Numbered from the stretch's first letter, positions 51,301 through 55,937 are shown. The stretch: DNA of 64,000 bases from Sipunculus nudus (GCA_026874595.1 CM049319.1:59528917-59592916); one strand, 5' to 3'. Program-made: numbers and translations. The notes: generated by a model from the letters alone, not told the origin.

Positions 51301-51598
51301 AGAATGTTTTTTATACCTCAATCCTGGCGAATATTTTGTGTCCTGTTTTCATTTCATGACAGCGTCAAGTCATTTGCGTGTTAATTGATACTAAGATCGC
51401 ATTAATAGGAAAAAAATATAAAAAATATATAGTGAAAAATCCTATTTTCTTTTTTAAATATTTATTACTTTTTGTAAGCAAGGGGATACCTGGCTACACT
51501 TATGGAACATTTTTATAACATTTACTAACATGACTAACCACTGCATTTCAGAGCATGATGACGCAGCTGATGATGTCACTAAATCCTTGCTGTCGTAG
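13173..51598 (+). CDS. GABBR2: GABA-B receptor subunit 2-like, 20 exons, 5' end missing
   Basis: Spliced coding region read as 20 exons whose phases agree, giving about 876 codons to a TAG at 51596-51598. It encodes a class C GPCR: exons 1-8 the bilobed Venus-flytrap ectodomain, exons 9-14 the seven transmembrane helices, exons 15-16 a coiled coil, exons 17-20 a charged cytoplasmic tail. Diagnostic peptides include [55 protein letters not shown] and LCLVFVPK. The [16 protein letters not shown] loop is typical of GABBR2 rather than GABBR1. In the known receptor the subunit heterodimerises with GABBR1 at the cell surface and couples to Gi/o. The first exon(s), with signal peptide and roughly 110 residues, are not seen. 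The joint between exons 15 and 16 and the start of exon 6 have alternatives. Identification is firm; exact ends of a few exons are inferred. Confidence 0.93.
14641..14942 (+). repeat. 153-bp tandem duplication before exon 2
   Basis: Unit 1 (14641-14793) and unit 2 (14794 to about 14942) share tctgag-atactggcttac, ttggacc-gggcacagag, acccggatgttggacc, gagaatgattat and atatttccttgaactctt. Only a few substitutions and small indels separate them, so the duplication is fairly recent. It ends about 30 bp before the exon 2 acceptor. Confidence 0.9.
14975..15157 (+). CDS. GABBR2: GABBR2-like exon 2 (flytrap)
   Basis: 61 codons, phase 0/0, acceptor tttattttag and donor GTAAGT. It reads [10 protein letters not shown], then [12 protein letters not shown], then [18 protein letters not shown], the conserved lobe 1 to lobe 2 crossover region of class C flytrap domains (FRTVPSD and W-x-RVGTL motifs). 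A 153-bp tandem duplication ends about 30 bp upstream of the acceptor. Confidence 0.93.
15543..15747. mobile_element. TIR element, GGCGGATCC family, copy 1
   Basis: Left end aggggcggatctatg and right end ctctggatccgccactg are inverted copies (core GGCGGATC). Inside are a G9 run, a C13 run and a (CA)n tract. About 205 bp, no coding capacity. The end CAGTGGCGGATCCAGAG resembles hAT-type MITE termini; family name is inference. Confidence 0.6.
17890..18540 (+). repeat. 650-bp polypurine (GA-rich) block
   Basis: Almost only purines on the + strand: a G14 run near 17900, then gagagaaagag-type sequence ending in a (GA)n run near 18490. The long Ser/Leu/Phe-rich minus-strand frame over it is a compositional artefact. 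Such mirror-like purine tracts can form triplex (H-DNA). Confidence 0.9.
19587..19660. repeat. (TA)37 microsatellite
   Basis: Uninterrupted TA dinucleotides; followed after 27 bp by a short (ATT)n stretch near 19687-19725. Confidence 0.95.
20460..20700 (+). repeat. 240-bp polypyrimidine (CT-rich) block
   Basis: (CT)n from about 20467, then ctctctctttctctccctt-type sequence to 20695. It is the pyrimidine counterpart of the purine block 2 kb upstream in the same intron. Confidence 0.9.
21058..21365 (+). repeat. dispersed repeat family A, copy 2
   Basis: Diverged copy of 2898-3245 in the same orientation: cgttcatccccgtttgtg, cgcaatcatgaaa, gggccaatatagaatcg, aatccggattcgggatc, aggccgaataagtgaacgc and ttgcggaggctta. 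Left end appears truncated. Confidence 0.65.
21506..21593. repeat. (TA)n array left of the pogo-like element
   Basis: About 44 TA units ending exactly at the element terminus cagtagaacgcctg. Together with 22474-22539 it looks like one array split by insertion at a TA target. Confidence 0.9.
21594..22473. mobile_element. pogo/Tigger-like TIR element, 880 bp
   Basis: Inverted ends cagtagaacgcctg (21594) and caggcgttctacta (22460-22473), matching at 13 of 14 positions and flanked on both sides by TA repeats, as expected for TA-targeting Tc1/mariner-pogo elements. The left 180 bp carry at least four copies of attacggtca/ataacggcc subterminal motifs, with gaccgtaatacagg near the right end. An aataaagatttgaac stretch near 22361 looks like a former transcript end. 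No transposase frame remains, so it is non-autonomous or a deletion derivative. Confidence 0.75.
22474..22539. repeat. (TA)n array right of the pogo-like element
   Basis: About 33 TA units immediately after the element's right end. Confidence 0.9.
22677..22775 (+). CDS. GABBR2: GABBR2-like exon 3 (flytrap lobe 2)
   Basis: 33 codons, phase 0/0, acceptor ttttttgttgtag and donor GTGAGA. It encodes [20 protein letters not shown] followed by [13 protein letters not shown]. In vertebrate GABBR2 the matching place reads N-D-P-C; here the cysteine is absent (SDPKPA). This fits the loss of its partner cysteine in exon 4. Confidence 0.9.
23115..23180. repeat. (TA)n array abutting the LTR element
   Basis: About 33 TA units ending one base before the LTR terminus tgttacgg. 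Confidence 0.9.
23182..23955 (-). repeat. 3' LTR of the Gmr1-like element (774 bp)
   Basis: Complete LTR with short inverted ends: tgttac at the left and gtaaca at the right. On the minus strand a TATA box (TATATAAAGGGG, about 23684-23695) lies upstream of an AATAAA at 23338-23343, the expected U3-R-U5 layout. The left edge abuts a (TA)n array. Confidence 0.88.
23338..23343 (-). promoter_or_regulatory. poly(A) signal in the 3' LTR
   Basis: AATAAA on the minus strand within the left LTR, downstream of its TATA box; would end element transcripts. Confidence 0.45.
23956..23967 (-). promoter_or_regulatory. polypurine tract (plus-strand primer)
   Basis: On the minus strand CAGGAGGGGGAG lies directly before the 3' LTR start TGTTACAGG. 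This is the usual place and composition of the second-strand primer in LTR elements. Confidence 0.8.
24087..24651 (-). pseudogene. RNase H domain remnant of pol
   Basis: Two minus-strand frames in different phases. The first (24355-24651) starts at the RT-RH connection ([21 protein letters not shown]) and carries the first RNase H Asp in [18 protein letters not shown]. The second (24087-24314) has [14 protein letters not shown] and ends [14 protein letters not shown] frameshift separates them. RNase H is the last pol domain here; only about 130 bp remain before the LTR and no integrase follows. Confidence 0.88.
24752..25473 (-). pseudogene. reverse transcriptase domain remnant of pol
   Basis: Minus-strand frames carrying the Ty3/Gypsy RT blocks in order: DIQYLL-type entry ([12 protein letters not shown]), [63 protein letters not shown] and the catalytic YIDD ([11 protein letters not shown]). 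A frameshift at about 25025 and a stop near 25215 interrupt it. Sequence type is Ty3/Gypsy rather than Copia. Confidence 0.9.
25604..26760 (-). pseudogene. integrase remnant located upstream of RT
   Basis: Order on the minus strand: zinc-binding H-x-C-C region ([20 protein letters not shown], then CKSCDTCQ), catalytic core with first Asp in [11 protein letters not shown], second Asp in VQSDQGSNF, and Glu in [17 protein letters not shown], and a C-terminal part with [10 protein letters not shown] and ARYFGPCIV. Frame shifts once near 26300. It lies between the protease and RT, which makes this element unusual among Ty3/Gypsy elements. Confidence 0.9.
26807..27498 (-). pseudogene. aspartic protease remnant and linker
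   Basis: The minus-strand frame 27283-27498 contains [14 protein letters not shown], the D-T/S-G active-site signature of retroelement proteases (DTGS). The next frame (to 27245) has [16 protein letters not shown], the expected second protease motif (ILLG-D), after a frameshift. A Ser/Asp-rich linker follows to the integrase. Confidence 0.8.
27500..28144 (-). pseudogene. gag-protease spacer with degenerate repeats
   Basis: Minus-strand low-complexity region rich in Ser, Asp, Glu and Lys (for example [11 protein letters not shown]). Similar DNA blocks of the type gagtc-n-aaaggac recur about every 50 bp. No zinc knuckle identified. Several stops and frame changes. Confidence 0.55.
28145..28893 (-). 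pseudogene. gag remnant
   Basis: The likely start is the ATG at 28893 ([17 protein letters not shown]), broken by a frameshift near 28770. The main frame 28145-28651 has a Glu/Arg/Lys coiled coil ([20 protein letters not shown]), then a capsid-like helical region ([19 protein letters not shown] and [17 protein letters not shown]), similar to retrotransposon gag/SCAN-like folds. Ends at the edge of the spacer. Confidence 0.82.
29036..29054 (-). promoter_or_regulatory. tRNA-Pro-like primer binding site
   Basis: Minus strand GGGGGCTCATGTCCGGGAT, 7 bases from the LTR edge. It matches the 3' end complement of tRNA-Pro (GGGGGCTCGTCCGGGAT) except for two extra bases (AT) in the middle. Confidence 0.6.
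29062..29626 (-). repeat. 5' LTR of the Gmr1-like element, truncated
   Basis: Aligns with the left LTR from tgttacggaacctaatata to about caacagta, then similarity stops; the outer ~190 bp of the left LTR have no counterpart. A TATA box on the minus strand is kept near 29550-29563. Many substitutions and indels relative to the left LTR imply an old insertion. Confidence 0.85.
29872..29937 (+). CDS. GABBR2: GABBR2-like exon 4 (flytrap lobe 2)
   Basis: 22 codons, phase 0/0, acceptor tttcctttacag and donor GTAAGT. It encodes [20 protein letters not shown] followed by CS, the conserved R-I-I-L-G-x-F-D-x-N-M-A strand-helix of GABA-B flytrap domains. Where vertebrate GABBR2 has two adjacent cysteines (FCC) this protein has Cys-Ser. 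The exon lies about 245 bp downstream of the antisense LTR element. Confidence 0.92.
30601..30974. mobile_element. hAT-like MITE (about 375 bp)
   Basis: Left end cagggatgtaacaa and right end tcgatacagcccta are imperfect inverted copies (CAGGG-n-TGTA). Inside are several atcgtatcg(g)tatcgt motifs near both ends. No coding frame. Flanking 8-mers match only partly, so the duplication is worn. Confidence 0.45.
32132..32197. mobile_element. TIR element, GGCGGATCC family, 66-bp miniature
   Basis: Left cagaagcggatccagggg and right tcctggatccgcccctg are near-perfect inverted repeats (core GCGGATCCAGG). Between them gggtccagggggtcccccc folds as a second palindrome. Practically two ends without an interior. 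Confidence 0.65.
32667..32858 (+). CDS. GABBR2: GABBR2-like exon 5 (flytrap lobe 2)
   Basis: 64 codons, phase 0/0, acceptor tttattttaaag and donor GTATGT. It encodes [20 protein letters not shown], then [20 protein letters not shown] and [10 protein letters not shown]. The WIIPG-x-Y-x-x-x-WW segment is a GABA-B hallmark. NKT is a possible N-glycosylation site. The Cys in DGCST matches the retained partner of the exon 4 cysteine in the family. Confidence 0.93.
33728..33862. mobile_element. pogo/Tigger-like MITE (about 135 bp)
   Basis: Left (ata)cggttaaacctctatt and right cgaggtgcactg(tat) are imperfect inverted ends of the CAGTTAAACCTC type, flanked by TA. No coding capacity. Confidence 0.45.
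34087..34293 (+). CDS. GABBR2: GABBR2-like exon 6 (flytrap lobe 2)
   Basis: 69 codons if the acceptor is gttttaaacag at 34086; a second in-frame acceptor (gaggttcag, 34068) would add six residues, SRCFKQ. Donor GTAAAA, phase 0/0. It encodes [20 protein letters not shown] then [15 protein letters not shown] and ends [19 protein letters not shown] and NETNFxGVT are near-invariant in GABA-B receptors. A start right after tttccag at 34097 is excluded, since it would read a stop at once in phase 0. Confidence 0.92.
34657..34717 (+). CDS. GABBR2: GABBR2-like exon 7
   Basis: 61 nt, phase 0 start and phase 1 end, acceptor attctttcag and donor GTAAGT. It encodes [20 protein letters not shown], matching the G-x-V-x-F-x-x-G-x-R-x-G motif near the end of lobe 2 in class C receptors. 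Confidence 0.92.
35316..35399 (+). CDS. GABBR2: GABBR2-like exon 8 (end of ectodomain)
   Basis: 84 nt, phase 1/1, acceptor cttgagaacag and donor GTGAGT. It encodes [18 protein letters not shown] then EDKVRILWP, equal to the E-V-K-V-G-E-Y-N segment of GABBR2. The 33-bp minisatellite of intron 8 begins about 70 bp after the donor. Confidence 0.9.
35470..35995 (+). repeat. 33-bp minisatellite, about 16 units
   Basis: Unit consensus reads cacagaaacacgaccaca then cggcctgacgacaac. Units are most alike at 35790-35990 and decay toward the left. Because 33 is a multiple of three, all three minus-strand frames stay open here (for example [10 protein letters not shown] repeats); these are shadows. Confidence 0.95.
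36729..36879 (+). CDS. GABBR2: GABBR2-like exon 9 (linker and TM1)
   Basis: 151 nt, phase 1 start and phase 2 end, acceptor ttttttttcag and donor GTCAGT. The linker [20 protein letters not shown] is followed by a hydrophobic TM1, [20 protein letters not shown], and [10 protein letters not shown]-x-D-x-T before TM1 and NIK(N/Y)R after it are shared with GABBR2. Confidence 0.92.
37501..37541 (+). repeat. (CTA)n microsatellite
   Basis: About twelve CTA/ACT triplets in intron 9. Confidence 0.9.
37835..37967 (+). CDS. GABBR2: GABBR2-like exon 10 (TM2, ECL1)
   Basis: 133 nt, phase 2 start and phase 0 end, acceptor ggaaatttcag and donor GTAAGT. It encodes [19 protein letters not shown] then [13 protein letters not shown] and ends YPYVCS. 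I-K-M-S-S-P-x-M-N-N is a GABA-B first intracellular loop signature; the final Cys is the expected TM3-ECL2 disulfide residue. Confidence 0.94.
38443..38503. repeat. (TA)n microsatellite
   Basis: About thirty TA units in intron 10. Confidence 0.95.
38693..38795 (+). repeat. three tandem ~35-bp units
   Basis: gagcttgatcttcatcttc agggtgaaaa, gagcttaatcttcatcttc agggtgaaaa and a diverged third tatcttgacctttatcttc tagatgaaa. Part of a wider repeat-like region 38600-38960 in intron 10 with no coding content. Confidence 0.8.
39104..39211 (+). CDS. GABBR2: GABBR2-like exon 11 (TM3)
   Basis: 36 codons, phase 0/0, acceptor ccttctgttctag and donor GTAAGT. It encodes [20 protein letters not shown] then [16 protein letters not shown], nearly identical to the family TM3 and second intracellular loop. 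Confidence 0.95.
39547..39669 (+). CDS. GABBR2: GABBR2-like exon 12 (TM4)
   Basis: 41 codons, phase 0/0, acceptor cttttgatccag and donor GTAAGG. It encodes [19 protein letters not shown] then [20 protein letters not shown]-x-x-D-P-L-R-R is conserved in GABBR2. The intron that follows carries the inverted LINE. Confidence 0.94.
39827..41337 (-). pseudogene. inverted LINE segment: endonuclease end and RT
   Basis: On the minus strand from the right: [16 protein letters not shown] (catalytic S-D-H of APE endonuclease, 41284-41320), then near 40560-40510 a [15 protein letters not shown] entry motif, near 40400-40300 N-Y-R-G-I-style and E-Q-A-like remnants, near 40190 an F-x-D-x-x-x-A-F-D motif, and near 39870 [18 protein letters not shown] (A-D-D motif with D changed to N). 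Frame broken in several places. Confidence 0.82.
41338..42469 (+). pseudogene. LINE ORF2 C-terminal segment, direct orientation
   Basis: Begins [17 protein letters not shown], frameshift, then [38 protein letters not shown], and after another break [11 protein letters not shown] and a stop-interrupted R-L-P-L-K-I. The last frame (42281-42469) has [21 protein letters not shown], a typical LINE C-terminal Cys/His region. At least three disabling changes. Confidence 0.85.
42470..42846 (+). repeat. LINE 3' UTR and (ATTC)n tail
   Basis: AT-rich sequence with taaataaaatgaaat and tcagaataaatttctattc, ending in about five ATTC units at 42829-42848. A short tandem-repeat tail rather than poly(A) is common in several LINE clades. 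Confidence 0.75.
43291..43401 (+). CDS. GABBR2: GABBR2-like exon 13 (ECL2, TM5 start)
   Basis: 37 codons, phase 0/0, acceptor gtcattgcag and donor GTAACT. It encodes [20 protein letters not shown] then [17 protein letters not shown]; the Cys in LEFC is the ECL2 disulfide partner and AYKGLLL is a family hallmark. Its last 36 bp and the first 37 bp of the intron form the first unit of a 73-bp tandem triplication. Confidence 0.94.
43366..43584 (+). repeat. GABBR2: 73-bp tandem triplication across the exon 13 donor
   Basis: Three units starting ctggccgtcatctac at 43366, ctggccgtcatctac at 43439 and ctggccgccatcttc at 43512. Each contains the coding tail gcctacaaagg(a/t)cttttactg, the splice donor ggtaac and intron start ccattcaaatcca. 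Unit 1 is the real exon end; units 2 and 3 lie in the intron. Unit 3 has gaatttaactg, which adds a stop in the exon frame. Confidence 0.95.
44182..44406 (+). CDS. GABBR2: GABBR2-like exon 14 (TM5-TM7)
   Basis: 75 codons, phase 0/0, acceptor cttttttgttgtag and donor GTCAGT. It encodes [20 protein letters not shown], then [20 protein letters not shown], then [20 protein letters not shown] and VFVPK. The ICL3 sequence [17 protein letters not shown] marks the GABBR2 type. QQDAAY before TM7 looks more like GABBR1, so the subtype call rests mainly on ICL3 and the linker. Confidence 0.95.
44499..44533. repeat. short (TA)n with TATG interruptions
   Basis: tatgtatatatatatgtat-type tract in intron 14. 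Confidence 0.8.
45028..45189 (+). CDS. GABBR2: GABBR2-like exon 15 (coiled-coil start)
   Basis: 54 codons from the tttaaccaacag acceptor to a GTAAAC donor at 45190. It encodes a basic stretch ([16 protein letters not shown]) and the start of a heptad-like helix ([19 protein letters not shown]), placed where GABA-B subunits carry the coiled coil that drives heterodimer formation and masks ER retention. An alternative donor GTATTG at 45209 would extend it by 19 nt and restore phase with the upstream acceptor of exon 16. Confidence 0.88.
45956..46100 (+). CDS. GABBR2: GABBR2-like exon 16 (coiled-coil end)
   Basis: 145 nt ending at a GTAAGA donor (phase 1). It encodes [20 protein letters not shown] followed by a Pro/Glu run ([11 protein letters not shown]), then [12 protein letters not shown]. 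The best pyrimidine-tract acceptor (ttctggcacag, 45947) would start the exon at 45948, out of phase with the 45190 donor of exon 15; the AAG at 45955 keeps phase 0. The helix continues the family coiled coil (compare the Y-I/V-x-Q-x-x-x-x-E-L pattern of GABBR2). Confidence 0.8.
46651..46997 (+). repeat. 173-bp tandem duplication in intron 16
   Basis: Units from 46651 and 46824 share accacagtagcg(a/g)gtgact, aatcaatacagcttattctg, ttgactgtttc and ctatcctccggctt, through ccttgaatgaaagtt. About 90% alike by eye. Confidence 0.9.
47362..47488 (+). CDS. GABBR2: GABBR2-like exon 17 (cytoplasmic tail)
   Basis: 127 nt, phase 1 start and phase 2 end, acceptor tgtttttcag and donor GTAAAC. It encodes [18 protein letters not shown] then [19 protein letters not shown]. 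It is recognised by an open frame whose phases match both neighbours, not by conservation. RKRAS has the form of a basophilic kinase site; that is inference. Confidence 0.75.
47681..47730. repeat. (TA)n microsatellite, interrupted
   Basis: TA repeat with tttata and tatgtat interruptions in intron 17. Confidence 0.85.
47857..47982 (+). CDS. GABBR2: GABBR2-like exon 18 (acidic tail)
   Basis: 126 nt, phase 2/2, acceptor cgtatacag and donor GTAAGG. It encodes [19 protein letters not shown] then [19 protein letters not shown], an acidic, probably disordered segment. Frame and splice phases fit exons 17 and 19. Not recognisable in vertebrate GABBR2. Confidence 0.72.
48130..48369. repeat. repeat unit bounded by two (TA)n arrays
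   Basis: TA arrays at 48130-48170 and 48312-48369 enclose 141 bp with a GC-rich palindrome, agggcccctatgggccct. The inner sequence (ttcaggacttaaacac, ttcgacagctctgtttcg) looks like a short dispersed element inserted in a TA array, but no TIR is clear. Confidence 0.55.
48834..49040 (+). repeat. diverged tandem duplication (about 121 bp)
   Basis: gttgtgtttccat(a/c)tgc, ggcaga(t/g)g and agcaggtct(c/t)cctca recur in order at 48834 and 48955. More decayed than the other duplications. Confidence 0.6.
49695..49837 (+). CDS. GABBR2: GABBR2-like exon 19 (tail)
   Basis: 143 nt, phase 2 start and phase 1 end, acceptor tacttacag and a weak donor GTTTGG. It encodes [20 protein letters not shown] then [19 protein letters not shown]. 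If the weak donor is not used, the frame stays open through 30 more codons to a TGA at 49927-49929, giving an alternative C-terminus. Confidence 0.65.
51552..51598 (+). CDS. GABBR2: GABBR2-like terminal coding exon 20
   Basis: Acceptor ctgcatttcag, phase 1 start. It encodes [15 protein letters not shown] and the TAG stop at 51596. The phase fits exon 19, and an AATAAA follows 58 bases after the stop, which supports this as the 3' end. The short acidic peptide has no family match, so the call is moderate. Confidence 0.6.
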
Positions 51599-51655
51599 CG
51601 CTTCCAAAGGTATTACACGCCTACTAACAGAGGAAGAAGCTATGAGTTTATATTA

Positions 51656-51661
51656 AATAAA
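51656..51661 (+). promoter_or_regulatory. candidate poly(A) signal of the GABBR2-like gene
   Basis: AATAAA 58 bases after the exon 20 stop codon. It would give a very short 3' UTR; use of a later site cannot be excluded. Confidence 0.4.
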
Positions 51662-51801
51662 GCAGTATAATAGAGCTTGAGGGGTTGTAAAAGCGCCATT
51701 TCGCTGTATGCTATCACAATAATAGCATGAGATTTATGCATTCTAACGCTTCTTGCATTTTGCTTTTCAGACAAGGAAGAGTCTAGATTTAAAGTGTTTA
51801 T

Positions 51802-51998
51802 TACCTCCGCCAGGCGGGGGTTATGTTTCTGGCAGCGATGGTTTATCTGCCTGTTAGCAACATTACTTAAAAGGTTATTAACGGACTGTGATGAAATTTT
51901 GATCAAATTAAATTGATAAACTTGGGGGTGATCCGGTTGCATTTCTAATAATGCTATATAGGAGTAAAAAGCTGCCCTGGCGGAGGACTGCGCTCTCT
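51802..51998. mobile_element. TIR element with CCTCCGCC ends
   Basis: Left tacctccgccaggcggg and right gccctggcggaggact are inverted copies (CCTCCGCCAG). The interior (gatgaaattttgatcaaat, gggggtgatccgg) is of the same general plan as family A at 2898 and 21058. About 195 bp, non-coding, just after the gene's poly(A) signal. Confidence 0.65.
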
Positions 51999-53513
51999 GT
52001 ATGCTGTTTTCTAGCTTTAAACAGTTTTTGCACAGTGATGCACTGTTTCTAATGTTTACTTTCACCTGTCCTTTTTAAAGCCATTCAGTTTGTTTTGAGT
52101 CTGATATTTTAGTTTGTCTTTTTACAACACTATTAAAATATCAACCGTGTAGTTAAATTGATTTGCGGAAAGCTAGGTCAGGAGACCGTTTGATTAAATT
52201 TCTTAGTTGGAACGGAACTGCATGCAGGTGGATGAAAGAATGTGTTCCCCTGTCTCAAACTTTTCTATCGCTACAGATGCACTTATAATAACATATCATG
52301 TGATTAATATCATGTTTGATATAAGGGGCCAGACATGTCAGCTTAATATTGTGTGTATAGATTGTACGCTCGCTAAAAATGAAGGTAGAGTAATAATCCC
52401 TGTCGGGAATAAGCCGTGGTTATGATGTTTTTGCCAGAAAACGTATACCTGAAGACGGGACTTAAATTTTGGTATAAGCAAACAGCTCGTTTTACAATTT
52501 TGTTTTCTATTTTTTTTCATACCAAAACCTACCTTTGCACCGTAACTCGTTGATGTCACTTTTAAGTAAAGCCAAGTTTCATTTAAGAAAGACACCGCTC
52601 AGTAATGAAGTTGCATGTCACTTGTGTAGCTAGAAGTATATCTTTTCTGCTATTGCAAAATAGTAGGTTTTATCTATAATTTTTGCATTAAATAACATTT
52701 TTAAGACTCCGCCGTGCGCAATGATCTTGTACGCTCTCCTTGCTCTCTGAATTAGACCCCAGTCATACTTGAGTCCCATTTTTTACGGTTTAGTACGCTT
52801 CAATATGATACATGACTTTTTTTTGTTCCCTGACAAGATCTACCACAGTTGGATAACCGTTCTTTTACCATTCTATGAAGATCTGTTACGATTATATGAC
52901 GACCCGTTGCAAATTTTACGATCATCACGAATTCGAATTACGTTCTTTTACACTTGCTTATGTTATCTTACGTTACCTTTTGTTAAGATACAGGTGGTCG
53001 ATTTGATACGACCAAGACAAGATCGGTATGAAAAAAAAGGATAGATCTTGGATCTTCTTCCGTGCAACACATTATCCTCTAAAAGGATCTGTCAAGATGC
53101 CGACGCTCTACTACGCATTACTCCGCCCTGAAAAGAGTTATTAAAAGCAGCATGATCGCGGTGAAATATTAAGCAGGTTTAAAATGTTTGGCATAAAGAT
53201 GTCACACGATCATGATAATCTTTCACGATCACCACGATTTTGTTCTACGATCTGTCATTTTATATAAAATGAGATGAGATATTAACACGTTAAAATAAAT
53301 GAACAAACTGTGGTTATGTGGTGTAGTGTAAACGCAGCTTAACGTACTGTTTTCCTCCTGCAACAACCAGTGACTTCTGTATGGTCGTCTTACGTTTGTC
53401 CTTGATTTCTCACAATTGCTGGCCCTACTTGGCGTATCCCCTTGTGTCGTTGGGCTTTTCCTTTTTTCTCGTATATTTTCGAAATTGTTACGATATTATT
53501 ATAACTCGCATAT

Positions 53514-53515
<2 letters not shown>

Positions 53516-53565
<50 letters not shown>

Positions 53566-53579
53566 TATATATATATATT
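53516..53579. repeat. (TA)n microsatellite, interrupted
   Basis: TA repeat with tatgtat and ttatat interruptions. Confidence 0.9.
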
Positions 53580-53733
53580 ACAGACAACAACTCAATGGTC
53601 CTAAATAAATAGTATAACGTATAATATAATAAATTAATTCAGTTTTTTTTTCAAAAACTATACATTACAATTACATACATAAATCCAATCCATACTGTTT
53701 TGTCTTGATTAATATGCTAAAATACATTATGTT

Positions 53734-53957
53734 ATGAACGCATACATTTTCTCTTTTTGGATGAAGCTGGTAGAGATGAGAGGCTCCTCTCTTTTCACGC
53801 GGATTCTCACCATAGACTGTCCAGATCACGTGACGAGACAAGCACGAGAAATGAGACTACTCGTCAGCGGATTTGTCACACTGGACATCATACGGATGAT
53901 CAGGGCAGACATCAAGATATACAGACAGCAAAATATGATATTGTAGAATATATCTGA
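53734..53957 (+). other. GC-richer segment with two overlapping open frames
   Basis: About 190 bp near 48% GC within AT-rich flank. One frame reads GSSLFTRILTIDCPDHVTRQ then LLVSGFVTLDIIRMIRAD; another reads DEAGRDERLLSFHADSHHRL, rich in His, Arg and Asp, up to a stop at 53957. No family recognised. Could be an exon or a repeat fragment. Confidence 0.2.
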
Positions 53958-55838
53958 AACAAATTGTCCCTTTTTAATTAAATGCATTTTGTATAAAAAT
54001 AATTTACTTGTATACCTAGCCATACATACCTATCCCGTCGACTCAAACAACACTCTGTGAACACAGCCGAAACAAGTCTAGATTAAACTACATGATATAT
54101 GTGAGGGTAAAACAAGTCAAGCGGAAAATAAATCATGTCTGCTTAATGGTCAACTCTGATTAATTGAAAAATGGCAGGATTTTGATATTTATTTAAAAAA
54201 GAATTTGCGTGTGGACAGAGCGTGAAAGACCTGGGTACCAGTCAACTGCTGAAGTTTCGATGGTCTGGTGGGTCTTTACCTTTGATGTACGACAAATAAT
54301 GCATATTAAATTAGTCATCTGTAACAATTACCGATAATAAAGTAGATAACTTATAGAAGAAACCAAGCAACGGAAGGGACACCTGATTCTCAGAAGTCTT
54401 AACCTGTAATTTCTTCAAAAATTATTTTTATTATACTCATTCGTACATAACTGAAATTTTCCTGTTGCTTGTCTGTTCTCTGCGTATCACTCGCTCAATT
54501 TTTTTTCATAAATAGCAATAAAATTTCACTTTTATATACACAGTTGTTTATTATTTGTTAACTATATGCCATGCTGACAATGTTGCGGTTTTTATGAAAG
54601 GTAGTTGAATACGGTACACATTTCCAGGCTGTTGCTTCAATGGATGAAGTAAGTATTGTTCTTCATGACAAACTGCAATATTATATATTGGATCAGTGTG
54701 GAATTTGAGTTGAAGTGTCACTAAAATAGCCAGGAGAAGCTTAACGACTTATTCTTCTTAGCGGTACACCAGTTATACGACATACGACCTGCGACCTCAG
54801 GGTTTGAGTTTGGACCAATTGGCAATGCCCGTGAGAAATGAACTAATAAGACATGAGGACCCGTTGGTGACAGTCTGAAGGCGGGAATCTATCACCGGAG
54901 AGAATTTGGCGGCGAGTGGGACCATAAGCACATAGTAGTTTTCGCAATCACGTGTTTGGGTGAATCATAGTTTGACTTTTTTTTGCCAAGAAGTATTTCG
55001 TTTGCATCGTCGATGGTTGGTTGTTTCTTTTTTGGTTTGTCTGTGTGCAGATTTACCATAAGTGATGAATGGTTTATAATCAATTTGTTTTAGGACTTTT
55101 AATTTACATTTTGGACGTAAGCTGGAACAATATAATATATTGTTTTAAGACTTTTTAAATATTATGAGAAAGGAAATGGTGTTTGACCAAAACTGCTCAC
55201 TGATTTTGGTATTCGCCGATGTTCAAGCAAGCAGAAAACACCCGTGATTCAAATAATAAGATGTTGAAACGAGACTCATTTTTGTGAAGTTCACATCAAT
55301 TTATATTAGAATCCTTGAGGAGGTTTCTGACTCTAACATTAGTGAGTCTACCACCAGCGTAAGTCTAGCGTTAGCTTATCAGCCCAATATAAATATCCAC
55401 TGAGTCTTGTGTTGACGGCTAGTTAGTGACTTCCTTTCTTGTATTAATATTGTCTTTTACCCCCGGGTCTCACGTTTTCTACAGTAAAAATATTCGACAT
55501 TCTAGTGGAATGGACAATTTACGATAGGTGCCAATGCATGACTACTAAATGCTAACCTTAGCTAACCCTCATGTACCAGTACATATGTTTATGCAGTCTT
55601 TGCTGTCTCCACTGTCAACGCTTGGCGGTGGATTGTGGAAGATTGATTCCTGCCCGAGGGTAACTTTACTACAATTTGTCACGTTGACAACCAAAAATAT
55701 ATCAAGGGTCATTAATGGACCGTAATGAGACGCTAGCTCGCCTCTAATGGCGGACCAATGGATGTTTTCTCGCCCAGGCGCGAGTACTTCATTCCGGCGA
55801 GATAAACTTTGGAAGCGCGGCCACTATCAAAAACAAAA

Positions 55839-55937
55839 ATGATTTTCCTCCAAGAAACGAATCTGTCACTGCTTCTGTTTATTATGTCACCGGTTGCCTC
55901 GGTGCAACGTCTCTGTTATCACCTCTACAACATCAGC
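55839..55937 (+). CDS. possible first coding exon with signal peptide
   Basis: ATG in an A-rich context (acaaaaATGA), then MIFLQETNLSLLLFIMSPVA and SVQRLCYHLYNIS, followed by a good donor GTATGT at 55938. The first 20 residues have a hydrophobic core ending in small residues, like a cleavable signal peptide. Upstream 55680-55830 is GC-richer with a ccaat motif (gaccaatgg), which could be a promoter. Product unknown. It could be the next gene downstream; chance is possible. Confidence 0.3.
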
